Assembly: GCA_949752735.1 (NCBI GenBank)
Contig: OX457036.1
Coordinates: 14,168,516-14,232,515 of the forward strand
Reading direction: 5' to 3'
DNA length: 64,000 nt
DNA from: Lumbricus terrestris
Lineage: Eukaryota > Annelida > Clitellata > Crassiclitellata > Lumbricidae
Part shown: positions 10,130 through 22,040 of the stretch, piece by piece
Layout of the letters: every line of letters starts with the position of its first letter
Numbering within the stretch: the stretch's first letter is position 1
The notes under the pieces: generated by a model
Databases searched by the model: none
Told to the model about the DNA's origin: nothing
The model's input: only the letters and a program-made list of their open reading frames with translations
Made by a program: the position numbers and the translations under genes

Positions 10130-10880
10130 TTAGGATAAGAAAGAAAGTGCATTGATGGATGACTTTTCATGGCTAAGTAGCTTGGTGAATGGATAAGTAG
10201 GCCTCGTGGATGGGTGCTACCTTGGTTGAGTGAGTTATGGATGGAAGAGTGATTGTCTAGACGAATGGGTAATTGCCTGAGTGAGTGGTTGGACGTGGAA
10301 TCAACGGATGGATGGGTGAATGGATGAATGAATAGAGGGAGGGATGAAATAAGAAGTGGATTGGTAGATAAATGGGTTGATGGGTGAGTGGATGAAAGAA
10401 GAGAATGATGAATTTGTGGTTGGGAGCATAGAGGGACGGATGGATAGATGTGTGGCAAGTGAATGATTGATTGATGGATGAATGCAGGGATGAATGGGTG
10501 GCATAGGCAATTGCATGATTGACAGCATGGTAGATGGATAATTTGATACGTGGCTATACGATTGGATGGTTCGCTGGTTAGATGATGGGGTGACTATGGA
10601 TGAATGGATAAACGGATGATTGATTAGATGACTTGATGAATAAAATATAATTGAATGCATGGATGGTTCGATTATTATTTGATAAGTGAATGATGGTTCG
10701 TTTGGATGGATGGTCTTGAAAACTGATCATGATTGAATCGAACATTGGATAAATTATGAATAAATGGATGAATGAATTAATGAATGAATTGAATGAATGA
10801 ATGAACGAATGAACAAATGAATCGAATTAATGAGTGAACGAATGAATTGAATGAATGAGTGAACGAATGAATAAATAACT
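10130..10880. repeat. Degenerate GGATGAATGA satellite-like tract
   Basis: About 750 bp of variants of GATGGATGAATGAATGG, grading into AATGAATGAACGAATGAA at 10750-10880. Histidine/serine/isoleucine-rich frames (IHPSIHPSI) on the minus strand are translations of this repeat. Confidence 0.85.
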
Positions 10881-10960
10881 TGTAAGGTCTTTATTGCACA
10901 CCTCAACTCCACATAAATCAACGTCTGATCCCCCAATTACTTAAAAACTTCTCATACTAT
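10880..10960. repeat. Dispersed repeat copy, shared with 4085-4165
   Basis: Contains CCACATAAATCAACGTCTGA in the same context as 4130-4150. Confidence 0.5.
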
Positions 10961-11064
10961 TGTAGGCCTATGTGCAAACAAACTAGACCCGCTTATCCGA
11001 ACACAAACAATGAATTGCGGGAATGACCTATAAGATATGAAATAATGAAGACACGTGTTTGAAC

Positions 11065-11190
11065 TGTAAGCCTAAGCGACTTCATTTTCTTAGCCTCGGC
11101 ATGTGTAGGCTATATGAGGGCGGATGATCAGTCCCCTCCCTCACCGTCTCATATCCCCATCGACAGATTACGATCAGTGCGGCATATTAG
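11065..11190. repeat. Dispersed repeat, shared with 17455-17580
   Basis: GCGACTTCATTTTCTTAGCC, a TGAGGGCGG block, CCGTCT and a GTCAGTG-like end recur in the same order at 17455-17580. Family unknown; the G/C-rich core could be part of a SINE. Confidence 0.5.
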
Positions 11191-11197
11191 AGTCTAT

Positions 11198-11687
11198 ATA
11201 TGAGCTTTTTTAACGTGCAGTTGCAAGGCCGTAGCTAGGGGGTGTTTTGGGTGTTTGAACACCCCCCGAAATGGAAAATATAAAAAAATAATGGAATGCA
11301 TTTATGAGCACATGGTGTAAAAATCATGAAATATAACCATGAAAACACCTCCCGAAATGGAAAATGTAAAAAAATAGAATTAATTGGTGACATTTGTGAA
11401 GATTTCGGCCGAATGACTAAAAAAGATCAGCAGTTTTTTAACGGGAAACTGAAGAAACACCCCCCGAAATCAAATCCTGGCTACGGCCTTGTGCAGTTGT
11501 GCACAAAAATTATGTGCAGTTCTAAATGGACTTGTGCAGTTGTAGAAGTACTTAGGCCCCTATGTAGGCTACAGTTAAAAGTAGCAAAAAAGTTAATTTT
11601 TCCTCCAATTGTAAGTAATTTACCATGGAAGATGGGAATGGAAAGAAGGAGTTGTGCAGTTCTAAAAATTCTTTAAAAACAGCCCTG
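11198..11687. mobile_element. TIR element of the CAGGGCT/GTGCAGTT family, split by a MITE
   Basis: The right end reads ACAGCCCTG (ends 11687). The left end is decayed (GAGCTTTTTTAACGTGCAG) but matches the inverted right end of the 60401-61624 element (CAGGGCTTTTTTAACGTGC). Putative 8-bp duplications are GAGTCTAT (11190-11197) and GAGTCTCT (11688-11695), one mismatch. GTGCAGTT recurs several times inside. The 11224-11491 MITE is inserted in it. Confidence 0.7.
11224..11491. mobile_element. hAT-like MITE, CAAGGCCGTAGC family
   Basis: Ends CAAGGCCGTAGCTAGGGGG and, inverted, CAAGGCCGTAGCCAGGATT. Perfect 8-bp duplications TGCAGTTG lie at 11216-11223 and 11492-11499. The interior has AACACCCCCCGAAAT words on both sides and the shared GACTAAAAAAGATC motif near 11416. 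It is 268 bp with no coding potential. A second copy, 208 bp, is at 48255-48462. Confidence 0.9.
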
Positions 11688-11695
11688 GAGTCTCT

Positions 11696-13158
11696 AGTAG
11701 TATACTAACTATAGTTGCGCGCATTATAAAAGAGTTGGTTAGCGATAAATGACTGAAGACGATAGGTCCATGACTTTTTAAACTGACGCTTAGGCTAGGC
11801 CTATACGAGGAAAATAGAATTACTAGAAACTGCGAATATTCCTAGATCACATTTCCTACACGTTGTTTTGGTCAGAGAAAACGATCGACAGGGTCCTTGG
11901 GGTGTCAATTTTCTAAGGTAGGGTACGATAATCATGTTGCCTACAGTTCATGTAAATAATGTCAAGCTGCAAAAAAGCTGTTGGCATTTTATCTCACTGT
12001 GCTTGGTGTCGAATCCCAAACGAGTCGTAGGCCTATGATCTCCACACGGACGTAGTCTTATAATACGGGTCGAACTGCGCAGATATTTTATAGCCGACTT
12101 TTACTAAGACAGGGATATAGCCTACATGTATCTTTCGAGTTCGAATGAATCGGATACAACACTAGAGACATCAATCCAGGCTACACATGACGAATAGTCA
12201 ATTTTGTATAAAGGTGAGTAGGCTAAGCATGAGCTGACTCACCAGAAAAAGCTGAGGGCTATCTCCGTTCAACCCGATTGAAGTATAGAAAACAACAGTG
12301 CTGGCTGACGTCGGATTATATCATGAGTGAAAGCGATAATGCAACTAAATCAACTCTTAGGCTACTACAAGTACTAACACGTCTTGTGCAACTCTAAGTG
12401 CAGAACTACCGACTCATTGCAAGAAACTAATCTACTCATTCATTTTTGACGCGTGTCTATATAAATGCGGCAAATCGGGGGCAATAATAGAGCGACTAGA
12501 CTCGTAGAACTGTGTGCCCCAAATCACATGACACCTATCAGGTGATCTGTGACGCACTTCCGGTGTTGTGACTTCATTTGCATATCACAGACAGTAGCCA
12601 ATCAAAAAAGACCCGGACTACGACTACAGTAGGCTAACTATACGCATTATGTGTGTACGTCTATGTGTGAATGTAGGATTGCATGGATGCATGTGTATTT
12701 GCTAATTATACTTTTTATGTATGTCTATGTTTGGATGTAGCTAGGCATGCATGTCTGTATATGTGTGCATGCATGTATGCAAATTTGCAAATCTCATGTA
12801 TATTATATGTGTGTACCGAAATAGGCCTAGGCCTATAGTGTATGCATGCAAGAATGCTTTATAGTGCACATAATGTAGTATAATATTATTATATTCGCTG
12901 TTTAATGCTAGTGATTAGCAACGATGCTGCGTAGCCTATCCACAATCAACAACAATTGGAAATGCATCATGACTTGTGGCAATCGTGGTTTGAAGTCCAA
13001 GCGCATATTTCACAACCAGAGTACAAGACGGTTATATAAAACCATTGCGCATAACAGCCACAATACAACAGCCACAGGAATAAACATTAGGCTATGCGCA
13101 GAGACCACTGTAGGTTATTTATAGACGCACAGAACACCATACATGTTATAATACTAAT
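11696..13158. other. No gene seen; TGTATG-rich patch
   Basis: Intergenic. 12640-12850 is enriched in GTGTGCATGCATGTATG-like words. No ORF shows a recognisable domain. Confidence 0.45.
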
Positions 13159-13166
13159 AATAATAT

Positions 13167-14981
13167 CAGGGCCGGTGTGGCATGAAATTATGTCCGGCAT
13201 GAAATACTGTCCGACTCCGCCCACTTCCGTTGTCAGGACAGTATTTCATACGGTAGGTATGAAATCTTGTCCGGCATGAAATCATGTCCGGGTCCGGCCA
13301 CTTTCGTTGTGGAAACAGTATTTACTATTACAAACGTGAGATATTGTCCGCGTTGGAGTTTCGTCTCAACGTAATATCAATAAGATATGCGAAATAATGT
13401 TTGTTGAAGCAGATGAGAAAACAATGGTGTGAGCATTGGAATCATGGTTTTAAAGCACACAGCTTGTAGTCGGGGTCCCGATGGCGCTTGTTCTATTTTT
13501 AGAAGGAAATTCCCATCCTGGAAAGAGGCGAACGGGCGATAGGCCTATGTTGAGACGTATGCAAACAAGTCTTAGAGTTGCACACAAATACAAAATTTAG
13601 GCTTTCATTTATTCACATCTATCTTTTCTTGTCTACTCCAGTCATCGAGACAAAGCAAAATGGGCTTTTGACCAACACAAATAGCCCAGAGGAGTTAGCT
13701 GCGTTAGGTTTTGGTCTGTTTATTTTCCCGTTAGGCTAATATCGGTCATTATTGGAAGATGCTTAGTTTTTACAAAGCACAATTTGACCTGTTGGCGCTG
13801 CTTCCTGGTTCAAGCTCCACCCTATATGTGCGGGCTTTTTACTCCAGTCTCCGTTTCTGAAAATAAAGAAAGTAAACAGTCCAACGCCCAGAAACCCTGC
13901 GGCATATTCGTATTCATATTCGTATTCCGTTTCTTTGGGCCGTCGTTCGCTGCGGTCAGCTGCCCGCGGTGACTACCTTGTCCCTTTTTGTCGCACCGCT
14001 ACTATGCAGCGAAGAACATTTTCTGTGGTGGGTTATCTGGAATCTGGCTATCTGGAATGGCCTCCCTGCGGCTCTCCGTTCGCTTCCCCGTGACTCTGGT
14101 GGCTCTTTCTACCGTCTTCTCAAGACTTTTCTCTTTGACCAGGCCTGGGTTGGGAGCGCCTCTGAGTAGCGATCTTGAAGGGGCGCTATATAAATTTATG
14201 TGATTGATTGATTGAATAATAATAATGAGATAATAATACCCAATGCAATGCAAGACATGTATAATGTAGCGGAATCCAAATATGCGTACGTAGTTCACTT
14301 GCAGTTCTCCTTTTGTCAGCTATCGCTGTTGACAAATATTGATGCTGTTAGTAAATGCAAACTTATAGGTCTACTATAGATAACAGATTCGATTTTATCT
14401 GACTGTAATAGACCATTAATTTTATAAATTCATCTAAAAGGAAAAATATTCCGTAAGCGCAGCAAATTGCTTCTGTTTGCTATCATAATTTAAGTACTTA
14501 AAACATAATTTTTCGGTAGTATCGGAAATCATAGGTCTGCATAATTACACTTCGTATCTTAGTCATTGATCTATATTTTTATATTATTATATGTACCTAA
14601 TTATAGAGTTCGATGCCTCAGTACGTCGTATAATTATCTTGAATATTTTGTGTCTTTCCCGGACAAGATTTCATGATGCTTTAGCTTGACAGTTGCTATC
14701 TGATGTCATCGGTCACATGAACCAATGACAGCGCTTTCCGGACACAATTTCATGCCGGACAACATTTCATGCCACACCGGATTAACGCATGTTCAACATG
14801 TTCGGCCGAACAGGGGGCCCCACACTTTAGGGGGCCCACACATGCGGAGAAAAAATGTCCGATTTTTTTAAGATTTTTTAGCAAATTTCAAGCAAACGAC
14901 TAAAAAAGGTCATCAGAATTTTCGGCCGAAGATCCGCCAAAAAATCCGAACATGGCCCCCACATTTCTTAATCCGGCCCTG
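13167..14981. mobile_element. 1.8-kb element with CAGGGCCGG ends and ATGAAAT-TGTCCGG subterminal repeats
   Basis: The left end is CAGGGCCGGTGTGGCATGAA; the far end reads AATCCGGCCCTG, giving CAGGGCCGGATT inverted. Flanks AATAATAT (13159-13166) and AGTAATAT (14982-14989) match at 7 of 8. ATGAAAT..TGTCCGG is repeated about four times at 13181-13300 and inverted at 14660-14780 (ending CATGCCACACCGG). The last ~200 bp (from ATTAACGC, 14781) resemble a different MITE type, with GGGGGCCC words and the ACTAAAAAAGGTCATCAG motif at 14903. So the right end may be a fusion or nested insertion. A LINE tail lies inside. Confidence 0.65.
13960..14220 (+). mobile_element. CR1/L2-like LINE 3' end (5' truncated)
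   Basis: The frame ending at 14169 reads WNGLPAALRSLP, then a Phe-rich LKTFLFDQ and AWVGSASE before the stop, the usual extreme C-terminus of CR1/L2-type reverse transcriptase ORFs. The 3' untranslated end GGGGCGCTATATAAATTTAT runs into a TGATTGATTGATTGA tail. A small local duplication (TATCTGGAATCTGGC) disrupts the frame upstream. Related tails are at 24098-24125, 51604-51625 and 58430-58512. Confidence 0.75.
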
Positions 14982-14997
14982 AGTAATATTCTTCATT

Positions 14998-15105
14998 GAA
15001 CAAACCGGTTACAGTGTACAATTATGCAATTGAAACAATTCACAAGAACGCAAATGACAAAAGACATAACTCTTAACTATTAGCAGAACGGACAGCCATG
15101 TGCGG
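14998..15105 (-). repeat. SINE 3' fragment, related to 58085-58305
   Basis: AACCGGTTACAGTGTACA, CAATTCACAAGAACG and CTTAACTAT.. AGAACGGACAGC occur in the same order in the SINE at 58085-58305. The tRNA-like head is missing. Confidence 0.6.
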
Positions 15106-15737
15106 AAACTTAGCGGTAACAGGGGGACGGTCCCCCTCAATGGATGTGGTGGGGGGTACGGCCCATGCATTTGCCCTCCCCCTCGTTAAGTTGTTAGGAC
15201 ACGCACACACTTCACGAAACACACTGTGAGGTTATAACGTTAGAAGATAGAAGGAGATCTTCGAACAAGGTGATGACAAAGGTTATCAACTTTATTGCAT
15301 GGAAAATTGGTATTTCCATCGACATTTCGGACGGATGACTAAGAAAAGGTCGTCAGAAATTTTTTTCTGCCAAAAATTGAAAATTTCGTCGGCGACTCAG
15401 CCATTCGTCTGCCCAAAATCTTCGGCCGCTCGTTTTCGTCCCCTGCAAGTCTCCGCCCAAGTCTCCGCCCATGCAGACAGCCGACAATATAGCATACACG
15501 GCGCTAATATTGCAGCCTTCAAAGCACGTCCGCGCTACAGACTCGAGCCCGGATCCACTGATCTCCATGCATGCCAGTGTGATATCCACCAACAAACCAG
15601 AGTCCACTGATGATCTTCTTATTCTGCTGCTGCCATTTTTATACGATGTGATGCATTTATTGAAGGTTACTATTTAACGACCAAGTGTTAATCGATGGCG
15701 ATGAACAATTTGGCAGTGAAGTACTTGCTCAAGGTTC
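15106..15737. other. No gene seen; MITE-interior remnant at 15310-15420
   Basis: 15325-15365 contains GGATGACTAAGAAAAGGTCG TCAG, the motif common to MITE interiors, but no inverted ends were found. Both-strand short frames at 15299-15677 are not supported as genes. Confidence 0.45.
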
Positions 15738-16014
15738 CAGGGATGGGTTCAAAGGGGCCAATCCGGGCAAGCCCCCATTTAGAAATTTCTTTATTTTTGA
15801 CAAGCTATTCTGACTCGGAGAGTTGACGTGCCCCCCTCCATGAGTAGTTCCGTAGGCCCCTCCCCACGCCCATGGGGTCCGTACAAAAGGTCCGTACAAC
15901 TAAAAAGAAGGTCATCAGATTTTTCGGCGACCACGAAGACGAAATTTTTCCCCCTTTATCAAGACCGAACATTTTTCCCCCCCTCCCCTTCGAAAATTTC
16001 TGTATCCACCCTTG
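15738..16014. mobile_element. MITE, diverged CARGGGCGGATMCAG family
   Basis: The left end CAGGGATGGGTTCAAAGGGG and right end CTGTATCCACCCTTG are diverged versions of the ends at 31092-31462, and the interior (CCCATTTAGAAATTTCTTTA, CCATGAG, CCCCACGCC, ACTAAAAAGAAGGTCATCAG) matches that copy in order. No matching target duplication is visible. Confidence 0.75.
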
Positions 16015-18870
16015 AAACGTACGTGCTGCTCAATCCAGAAGCTTTCCCTTTGTTGGTTTCTCTTGTTGGAGCCATCTTCCACCGGAACTGAGAACTGTGT
16101 GCCTCAGTCTATCTCTTGATCTGCTTTGAAAACGCCTTAAATCGATTTCATTTGTTGAATGTTGATGAATCAGTGATGATAACACTGATTTGGGTAGGGA
16201 GCATAATCTGAATCGCTGGGTGGCGTTTCATAAATTTTCAGTTGCAATTACAAAACTCTCCGCATTACAGACACTGTATCCGCCTCTTAATGTGTTTTTG
16301 CCTCTCTTGTCTCCTGCAGGCAGTTTTATCCTTCTCTTTATTATTATATCTCTCATGTGACTCAAAGCTAGTCAACAAGCTGAAACCTATCGCACACGAG
16401 TCTATCACATTTTCTTAACCAACAAAACCATAAGCTTCGTGGTTATAAACCTATGACAATAGCCTCTTGTCAAATAAGCGAATTGGTTTAGAAATTTTTT
16501 CCAATACCCACGCTACATCAGCGACGTTCAATAAATTACGACACAACTTTAAATTCCTCAGCCTACGAAATTAGAACAGTAAAAACGTTCGCATATTTTA
16601 GCGACTGATTTGGTAGCGAAAACGAAGAAGTTTGCTGAGTAATCTGTATGTCAAGACGACACGCAACCGTGGTTTTCCTGTTCTTCTCAACGATCTTATA
16701 ATTTTTATGTATTCCTAGACAGAGTTTCCTATGTTGAGCTGCGCGATGACGTCGTGGTAGCAGAGAAAAAAGCAGGAAACAAGATAACACAGGAAATTTT
16801 TTGAGAGAAGATGTGGACTGTGGAGCAATGTAAACATACCACGTCATCAAAGCACATCATTAGATAATATTCGTAAACCTTCTCTCAAGTCCCAAGATGC
16901 CACAACAGAAACCTCGTGATCCCACTGGCCTGGTTCTGTTTCCAAAATCACTGATAAATATCGCATGCTACTGGTACTTCTGTTCAATAGGGCACGAGGC
17001 TTGGCCGAAGAAAGATAGCCTAGATATAATGCTGAGATTTTAAAAAGTGGTTTGCTGACTTTGCCATCTAATATCTTGCTGACTAAGCACACTACATCAC
17101 ATTAAATACGATCACCACTAGTATAATCGCATCTTATTTAACCATCGCCAATGTAAACGATAAACGATAAACAGTAGATTCTATTAGTACGTTAACAATG
17201 TGCTAGGCCTACATGACTTCTGGTTCATAATTAACAATGACGATGGTTAGGCCTATATAGGATATAATTATTACCAATTGTGATTATATTTTGTGCTGTG
17301 GTGTGTCCATAGCAGCAGCATTTATAAGGTTTCTAACAATTATGATATGTAGGCCTATAAGCTTACATGATCCTAAATTTCCTATAACATTGTGACCATG
17401 TAACCATTGGCAATTAGTTACACAATGTTTCGCGATCTTAATTGTGGGTATGCAGTGTTAGCGACTTCATTTCCTAGCCTCGGCACATGAGGGCGGGGCG
17501 GCCTGTCTTCTCCATCGCTTGCCGTCTGATCCTCCCACCGACGGTGTACGGTCAGTGTAGCCTACTCATTCGAGCTGAGCTGGCTTAGGCCTAGGGTAGC
17601 TGTTGCGGGCAGAATTGTTTACGTTCATTTTACCCTGACGTATAAATAAGATTTTAACGACTTAGGGTTTAAATAAAAATCACATTTTAAGAAATTTTGT
17701 TCAACGCAACTCAGTCTTTAAAAAACATTCTAAATCGATTAACTGCGACCGTTTTCGCTATGGCCTTCATATTTCTTTTGCTGACGTGTGTTTATAGCCT
17801 ACTGCTAAATTTCGGCATGGGGTTTTTCCCAGCGTCGTGCGGTTATAACAAGAGGGCACTGTGATTTTGTGTTTGTATAATATAAGTTCCTATAATATGC
17901 ATGTCATCTCATCTTCTAACAGCGCAATGGGTGTAGACAATATAATGTCATGTAGCCTAGTCCTATATATAAGCCTATTGCTTTCCTCAAAATGCAAAAT
18001 TCAACACCCGACATCATTGCAAGTTGAGAGTTGTAGACGATGCGAGAAATCGCCAACGAGGAAGCAGAGACTTCTATACGGTATGAATTGTGGAGTATTA
18101 TAATATTACTGCATGTAGGCTCAGTGTGCAGACGCCCGCGCGAACATAGCCTATACATACAAACAAACAGACACGCGCGCACACACAGTCCGTCTTGACG
18201 ACTGCTGCTCACTCTATGTCGACCTCGCAGCTGGTCGGTTGGGATGACTACATGCACAGACCCACACGCCTCTGCGGACGCATCCTCAAATTTGGCCATG
18301 CTATCGATCATAGTTGTGCCTAATGCGATTCATCGAACCTCCTCAAGCAGCTGGTCTCGTACCGAATCGTTGCCTTCGTCTTTGGGTCGATGCCGTGCCT
18401 TGCTCCGGCATATATATTCGGGACATCTGCTACCCTACCCTGAGAAGCACTGAGAAGGTACGATTTTGCCTGAGCAGTGAATTGAGTATGTTATTGCTGT
18501 CATAGTCTGGCGCTGCCTGTCTACTTTAGCGCGCTCTATAACCCTACTCTTAGTGCTCGTCACTTGCGCTCCCTTCATTCGATAGAATAAAGTCTGCTCT
18601 CGGTCCCTTATGCTCGTACCTCCACTATGCAAAACCGTACCATCTCAGTGGTAGGCCCTCGACATCTGATCGCCTTCGTTGACCCTCCGCTCATAGGCGC
18701 AACCACCCTCATAAATCGATTATTTCAAGATTTCGCAATCATTTTTCAGAGTTTAATTGAAAAAGTCCCACATTTGCTAGCAGTCAAACGTGGATTGGCT
18801 CCTTTAATGAATATGAAAATGGCAGCTTGAAAAAGACACGCAGATAAAATAACATTATGCATGTCCTTAA
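16015..18870. other. No gene seen
   Basis: About 2.9 kb of intergenic DNA. 17455-17580 is the second copy of the dispersed repeat at 11065-11190. Frames at 16563-16850 (-), 17916-18311 (-) and 18244-18505 (+) have no recognisable domain and conflict between strands. Confidence 0.4.
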
Positions 18871-18875
18871 TTACA

Positions 18876-19907
18876 CAGGTTGGGCTATAAAAAGGCCCCC
18901 TACGGTTTTTTGCCAATATCTTGGCCAAAAGTAAGAATTTGGAAATGAACTTTTACAGGCTTAAAGATAATTCATTTTTACACAAGATGGCGAGATTTAA
19001 TCAAAATATTTCAAACATAACAAAAGTTACATCACTTTTAGTGAGACCACCCTCTGTTTTGTGACGATTCAAAAACGTAGCGCAGCAAAAAGTAGCAAAA
19101 ACGAGATTATTAAGTTATCTTTCAAATAATTTTTATCAAACGAACTTGATAGAGCTTTAATCCCAATTTCTGTTCAATGTGTCCACCACCAGTGCTCACG
19201 CTTGTTCTCAGTCTCTTTGTAAAGTTCTTGGTGGCCTTGTTAATTTGTTACAGAGGTAAATCTTCCTATAATTATAAACTCCAATGCGACGATCAATTCT
19301 CTTATCGCTCTTGGTTTTGGTTGCAGATTGTGGTATTTCTCCAGCATAGTTTTCCGAAACTGATTACCAATCCATCGGGTTCAAATCCGGAGATTTGGGA
19401 CCATTGACTTTCTCAATGAAACCAGGACCATTGGCATCGAGGCGATCTCCTTTTTAGATAGGCCTATTTGAATTTCATTGCCTTAATAGCAAAGTATTGA
19501 TCTGACAGATTCGTTTTTTACCATTTTAATCGTCATCTTGCTAAGTGACTTCACAATGAGGTGCAGCTACGCTGGTACCCTGTTTCTTTTTTAAATTGCA
19601 ATAATAATGATTATCTGGTAATGTCAAGGCTTTTTATAACAATTATTTGAGATGAGACTTAATAAATCGGTTTTGTTTACTTTTTGTTGCGTTACGCTTT
19701 TGAATCGCCATAAATGTGGGTGATCTCACTAAAAATGATAGGCCTATAACTGTTGCTGTGTTTGAATTGTTTTGACGAAATCTGGCCATCACGTGTAGCC
19801 TAAATATGAATTGCCTTTTAAGCCCTTAAAATTTCATTTCGAAATTCGTACTTCTGGCCAAGATATTTGCAAAAAACCGTAGGGGGGTCTTTTTATGGGC
19901 CATCCTG
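18876..19907. mobile_element. Mariner-like element with ~220-bp TIRs
   Basis: The left end (CAGGTTGGGCTATAAAAAGG) and right end (inverted CAGGATGGCCCATAAAAAGA) frame a pair of ~220-bp inverted arms. These share TACGGTTTTTTGCCAATATC, TTGGCCA and ACTTTTAGTGAGACCACC words. A TA dinucleotide borders the right end (19908-19909); the left border is less clean. The ends match those of the 33950-34725 element. A broken transposase C-terminus lies between the arms on the minus strand. Confidence 0.8.
19122..19447 (-). pseudogene. Mariner/IS630-type transposase C-terminus, broken
   Basis: On the minus strand the frame from 19447 reads GPKSPDLNPMDW, the SPDLNPxDxxxW block holding the last catalytic Asp of mariner-type (DDD/E) transposases. 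After a frame disruption, a second frame (about 19250-19122) gives NKATKNFTKRL, then STGGGHIEQ, the usual C-terminal GGHxE ending, before a TGA at 19122-19124. The N-terminal DNA-binding and first catalytic parts are absent, so the copy cannot be active. Confidence 0.8.
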
Positions 19908-19909
19908 TA

Positions 19910-21090
19910 TAAAAATTCAAAACGCCTTGGATTATAGACAAAAGCTGAGAAATTATACTAAAAATCTGCAATTGACTCATAGGCTGAAACTCTCTCAGAT
20001 GCTCTGCTCTTCTTTTTTATTCTCTCTGGCATCTCAATTGGACATCGATCTCTGGTCAATCTCTCTGATACGCTCATGAATAGGCTGGTGCCCTGCGATT
20101 AGCTCTAAGAAACGCTTAGAGATTTGGCGTTTAGTATTGCTGAGTCAAGGTAGATCCATAATAATAATTTTGGACGCATTTCGATTTAGCAGCCTATGAC
20201 GAAAAACGTCGATATTAGTGTACCGAAATGCGGCGAGGCAATTAAAATCTTCATATTAGACCCGTACTATTTTAGCATAAGTTTACCCAGGTATCAAGTA
20301 AATGCAACATGGGGGAGCCACGATGATGTGATGCTAAGTTAATTTTGCAATTTAGATCGGTGTATTATTCAAGACTCTTGCTATTTATTACAAATTTTAA
20401 TTTATTTATTACAACTTTCTGAGGTCATACTATAACCTCAAGCCATGGGTGTGTGATGAATCTATTTAATGATCAGCTGATTCAGTTTGAAACGGAAATT
20501 TCCAACGGTTATCTAAAAATTTTCAGTGGAAACCACACAGAGTATAAGGTTATGTGTGTCTTACGGAGCGTGGGTATAGATGGTTATATCGCATCGGCCA
20601 ATTTAACGTTCATTTGGGGTCTACCCTCAGATTCGCTTTTTCTGCATCTCTCGACCTACATGTAACAGTAAGTTTAAACTGTTCCATATGAAAATAAATC
20701 TACAGCACAGGCCGTCTAGTAAAGCTAAGGTGAAAGCGTTGAAATGGATATTGCCTATTTAAGCATAATGATACTGAAATTCTGAGTGATGCAGACATCG
20801 ATGGCAAAGCTCTGGTCATCGGTCCGCTAAACTGCCCTCAAAAATTAATAATTTTCAAGATAACTGCCGGTATTATTTTTTTTGACTATTCTAGAAACAG
20901 ATCATAGTAACTGTTATAGCCTACAAAGTAAGTTCAGAGCGTTGTGGTGCAGCAACCAATGATTCCCATAAGTTATATGTAGCCTATGCATACGCGAATA
21001 TGTAATTTGCGATTTCGCTCTTGCCATATTAAGTGGTCCGCAAACTGCGACGTGACGTTATTTCGGTCCATATAATTTTATAGGCCTATA
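19910..21090. other. No gene seen; one dispersed retroposon tail
   Basis: 20066-20135 (+) is a copy of the GTGAATAAACTGGTGCCC tail family. The rest, including a 70-codon frame at 20453-20665, is unrecognised. Confidence 0.45.
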
Positions 21091-21093
21091 TTC

Positions 21094-21432
21094 ATGTCTT
21101 GTCTTGTCTTGTCTTTAACCGTCCTCAGATCGAGGGTTGGTCGCTCCACGAACAAGTTTTCTCCATCTTCCTCGATCCTTTGTTTCTCTCATCGTCTCAT
21201 CGAAAGGCATCTCCAACCAGTCTCTGATGTTTGCAATCCAGCTCGTCCTCGGTCTTCCCTGTGCTCTTTTCCCCGGTATTGTGCGCTGTATAATCTCTTT
21301 TCCCAGACAGCATCCTTCTTTCCTCATCAGATGACTGAAGTAAGACATCTTCCTTCTTTTGATCGAGTTGAACAGACATCTTTCCACTCCCGCCGCTACC
21401 GAAACCCATACTTCTGTTTCTTGTCTGTCCAT
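21094..21432 (-). pseudogene. LINE ORF2 C-terminus, RTE-like, 5' truncated
   Basis: The minus-strand frame reads a basic RRKMSYFSHLMRK, then GKRAQGRPRTSW, IANIRDWLEMPF, and DRGRWRKLV before a stop. This order (xYxGHxxR ... GkRxxGRPrxxW ... DRxxWRxLV) is the familiar C-terminal tail of RTE-like and related non-LTR retrotransposon polyproteins. The element's 3' end (low-coordinate side) is a short ACAAG repeat at 21095-21115. There is no reverse transcriptase upstream, so it is a dead-on-arrival copy. Confidence 0.8.
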
Positions 21433-21574
21433 ACTCTCAGGATCTGTCTGAGAGTATAGTATTTTGGGCAGTTCATATTTTGCCCTAAAGACGTCAACAA
21501 ATATTCTACTTTTAACCGAGGCCTCAACGTTTCACATCATATCACCAGGGATATACTGGTAAATTTAGAGGTGA

Positions 21575-22040
21575 GTATACACGCTCCGGTGTAAAGGTTT
21601 CAAATTACCCCCTTCTAAACATTACCCCCCGGTAACTTGAAACCGGTTTCAGATTACCCCCCGGAAACTAGATTTGCATCAATCATCGCATTTATTGCAC
21701 TAACAAAATCAGAAAAATCATCCCGCTTCTTGTTTTGGTCTGAAGAATATCATCCGTCATCCCACTTCGTGTTTTGTTCTCAATATTTTGGCCCGAAAAA
21801 AATAATAGCCTCGAAGCCATTTTCTCCATTGTAACTTCAGCGGCGATTAGTATTTTAGTTACAGATGAAAATATTGATAACAAACCACGAAGTGGGATGA
21901 CGGATGAAAATCTTCAGACCAAAACAAGAAGCGGGAGATTTTTCCGATTTTTTAGTGCAATAAAAGCGATGATTGATGCAAATTACAGTTTGCAGGGGGG
22001 TAATGTTTAGGAGGGGGCAATCTGAAACCTTTACACCGGT
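21575..22040. mobile_element. Palindromic TIR element, CCGGTGTAAAGGTTTCA ends
   Basis: The left CCGGTGTAAAGGTTTCAAAT and inverted right CCGGTGTAAAGGTTTCAGAT ends are followed by nearly full-length mirrored arms: TTACCCCC blocks, GCATCAATCATCGC, ATCCCGCTTCTTGTTTTGGT, CATCCGTCATCCCACTTCGT. The centre is near 21815. The arms have short internal loops. No target duplication was found. It encodes no protein. Transcripts could form long double-stranded RNA. Confidence 0.75.

Noticed and set aside
10105..10660. His/Ser/Ile-rich frames on the minus strand
   Set aside because: Translation of the GGATGAATGA repeat.
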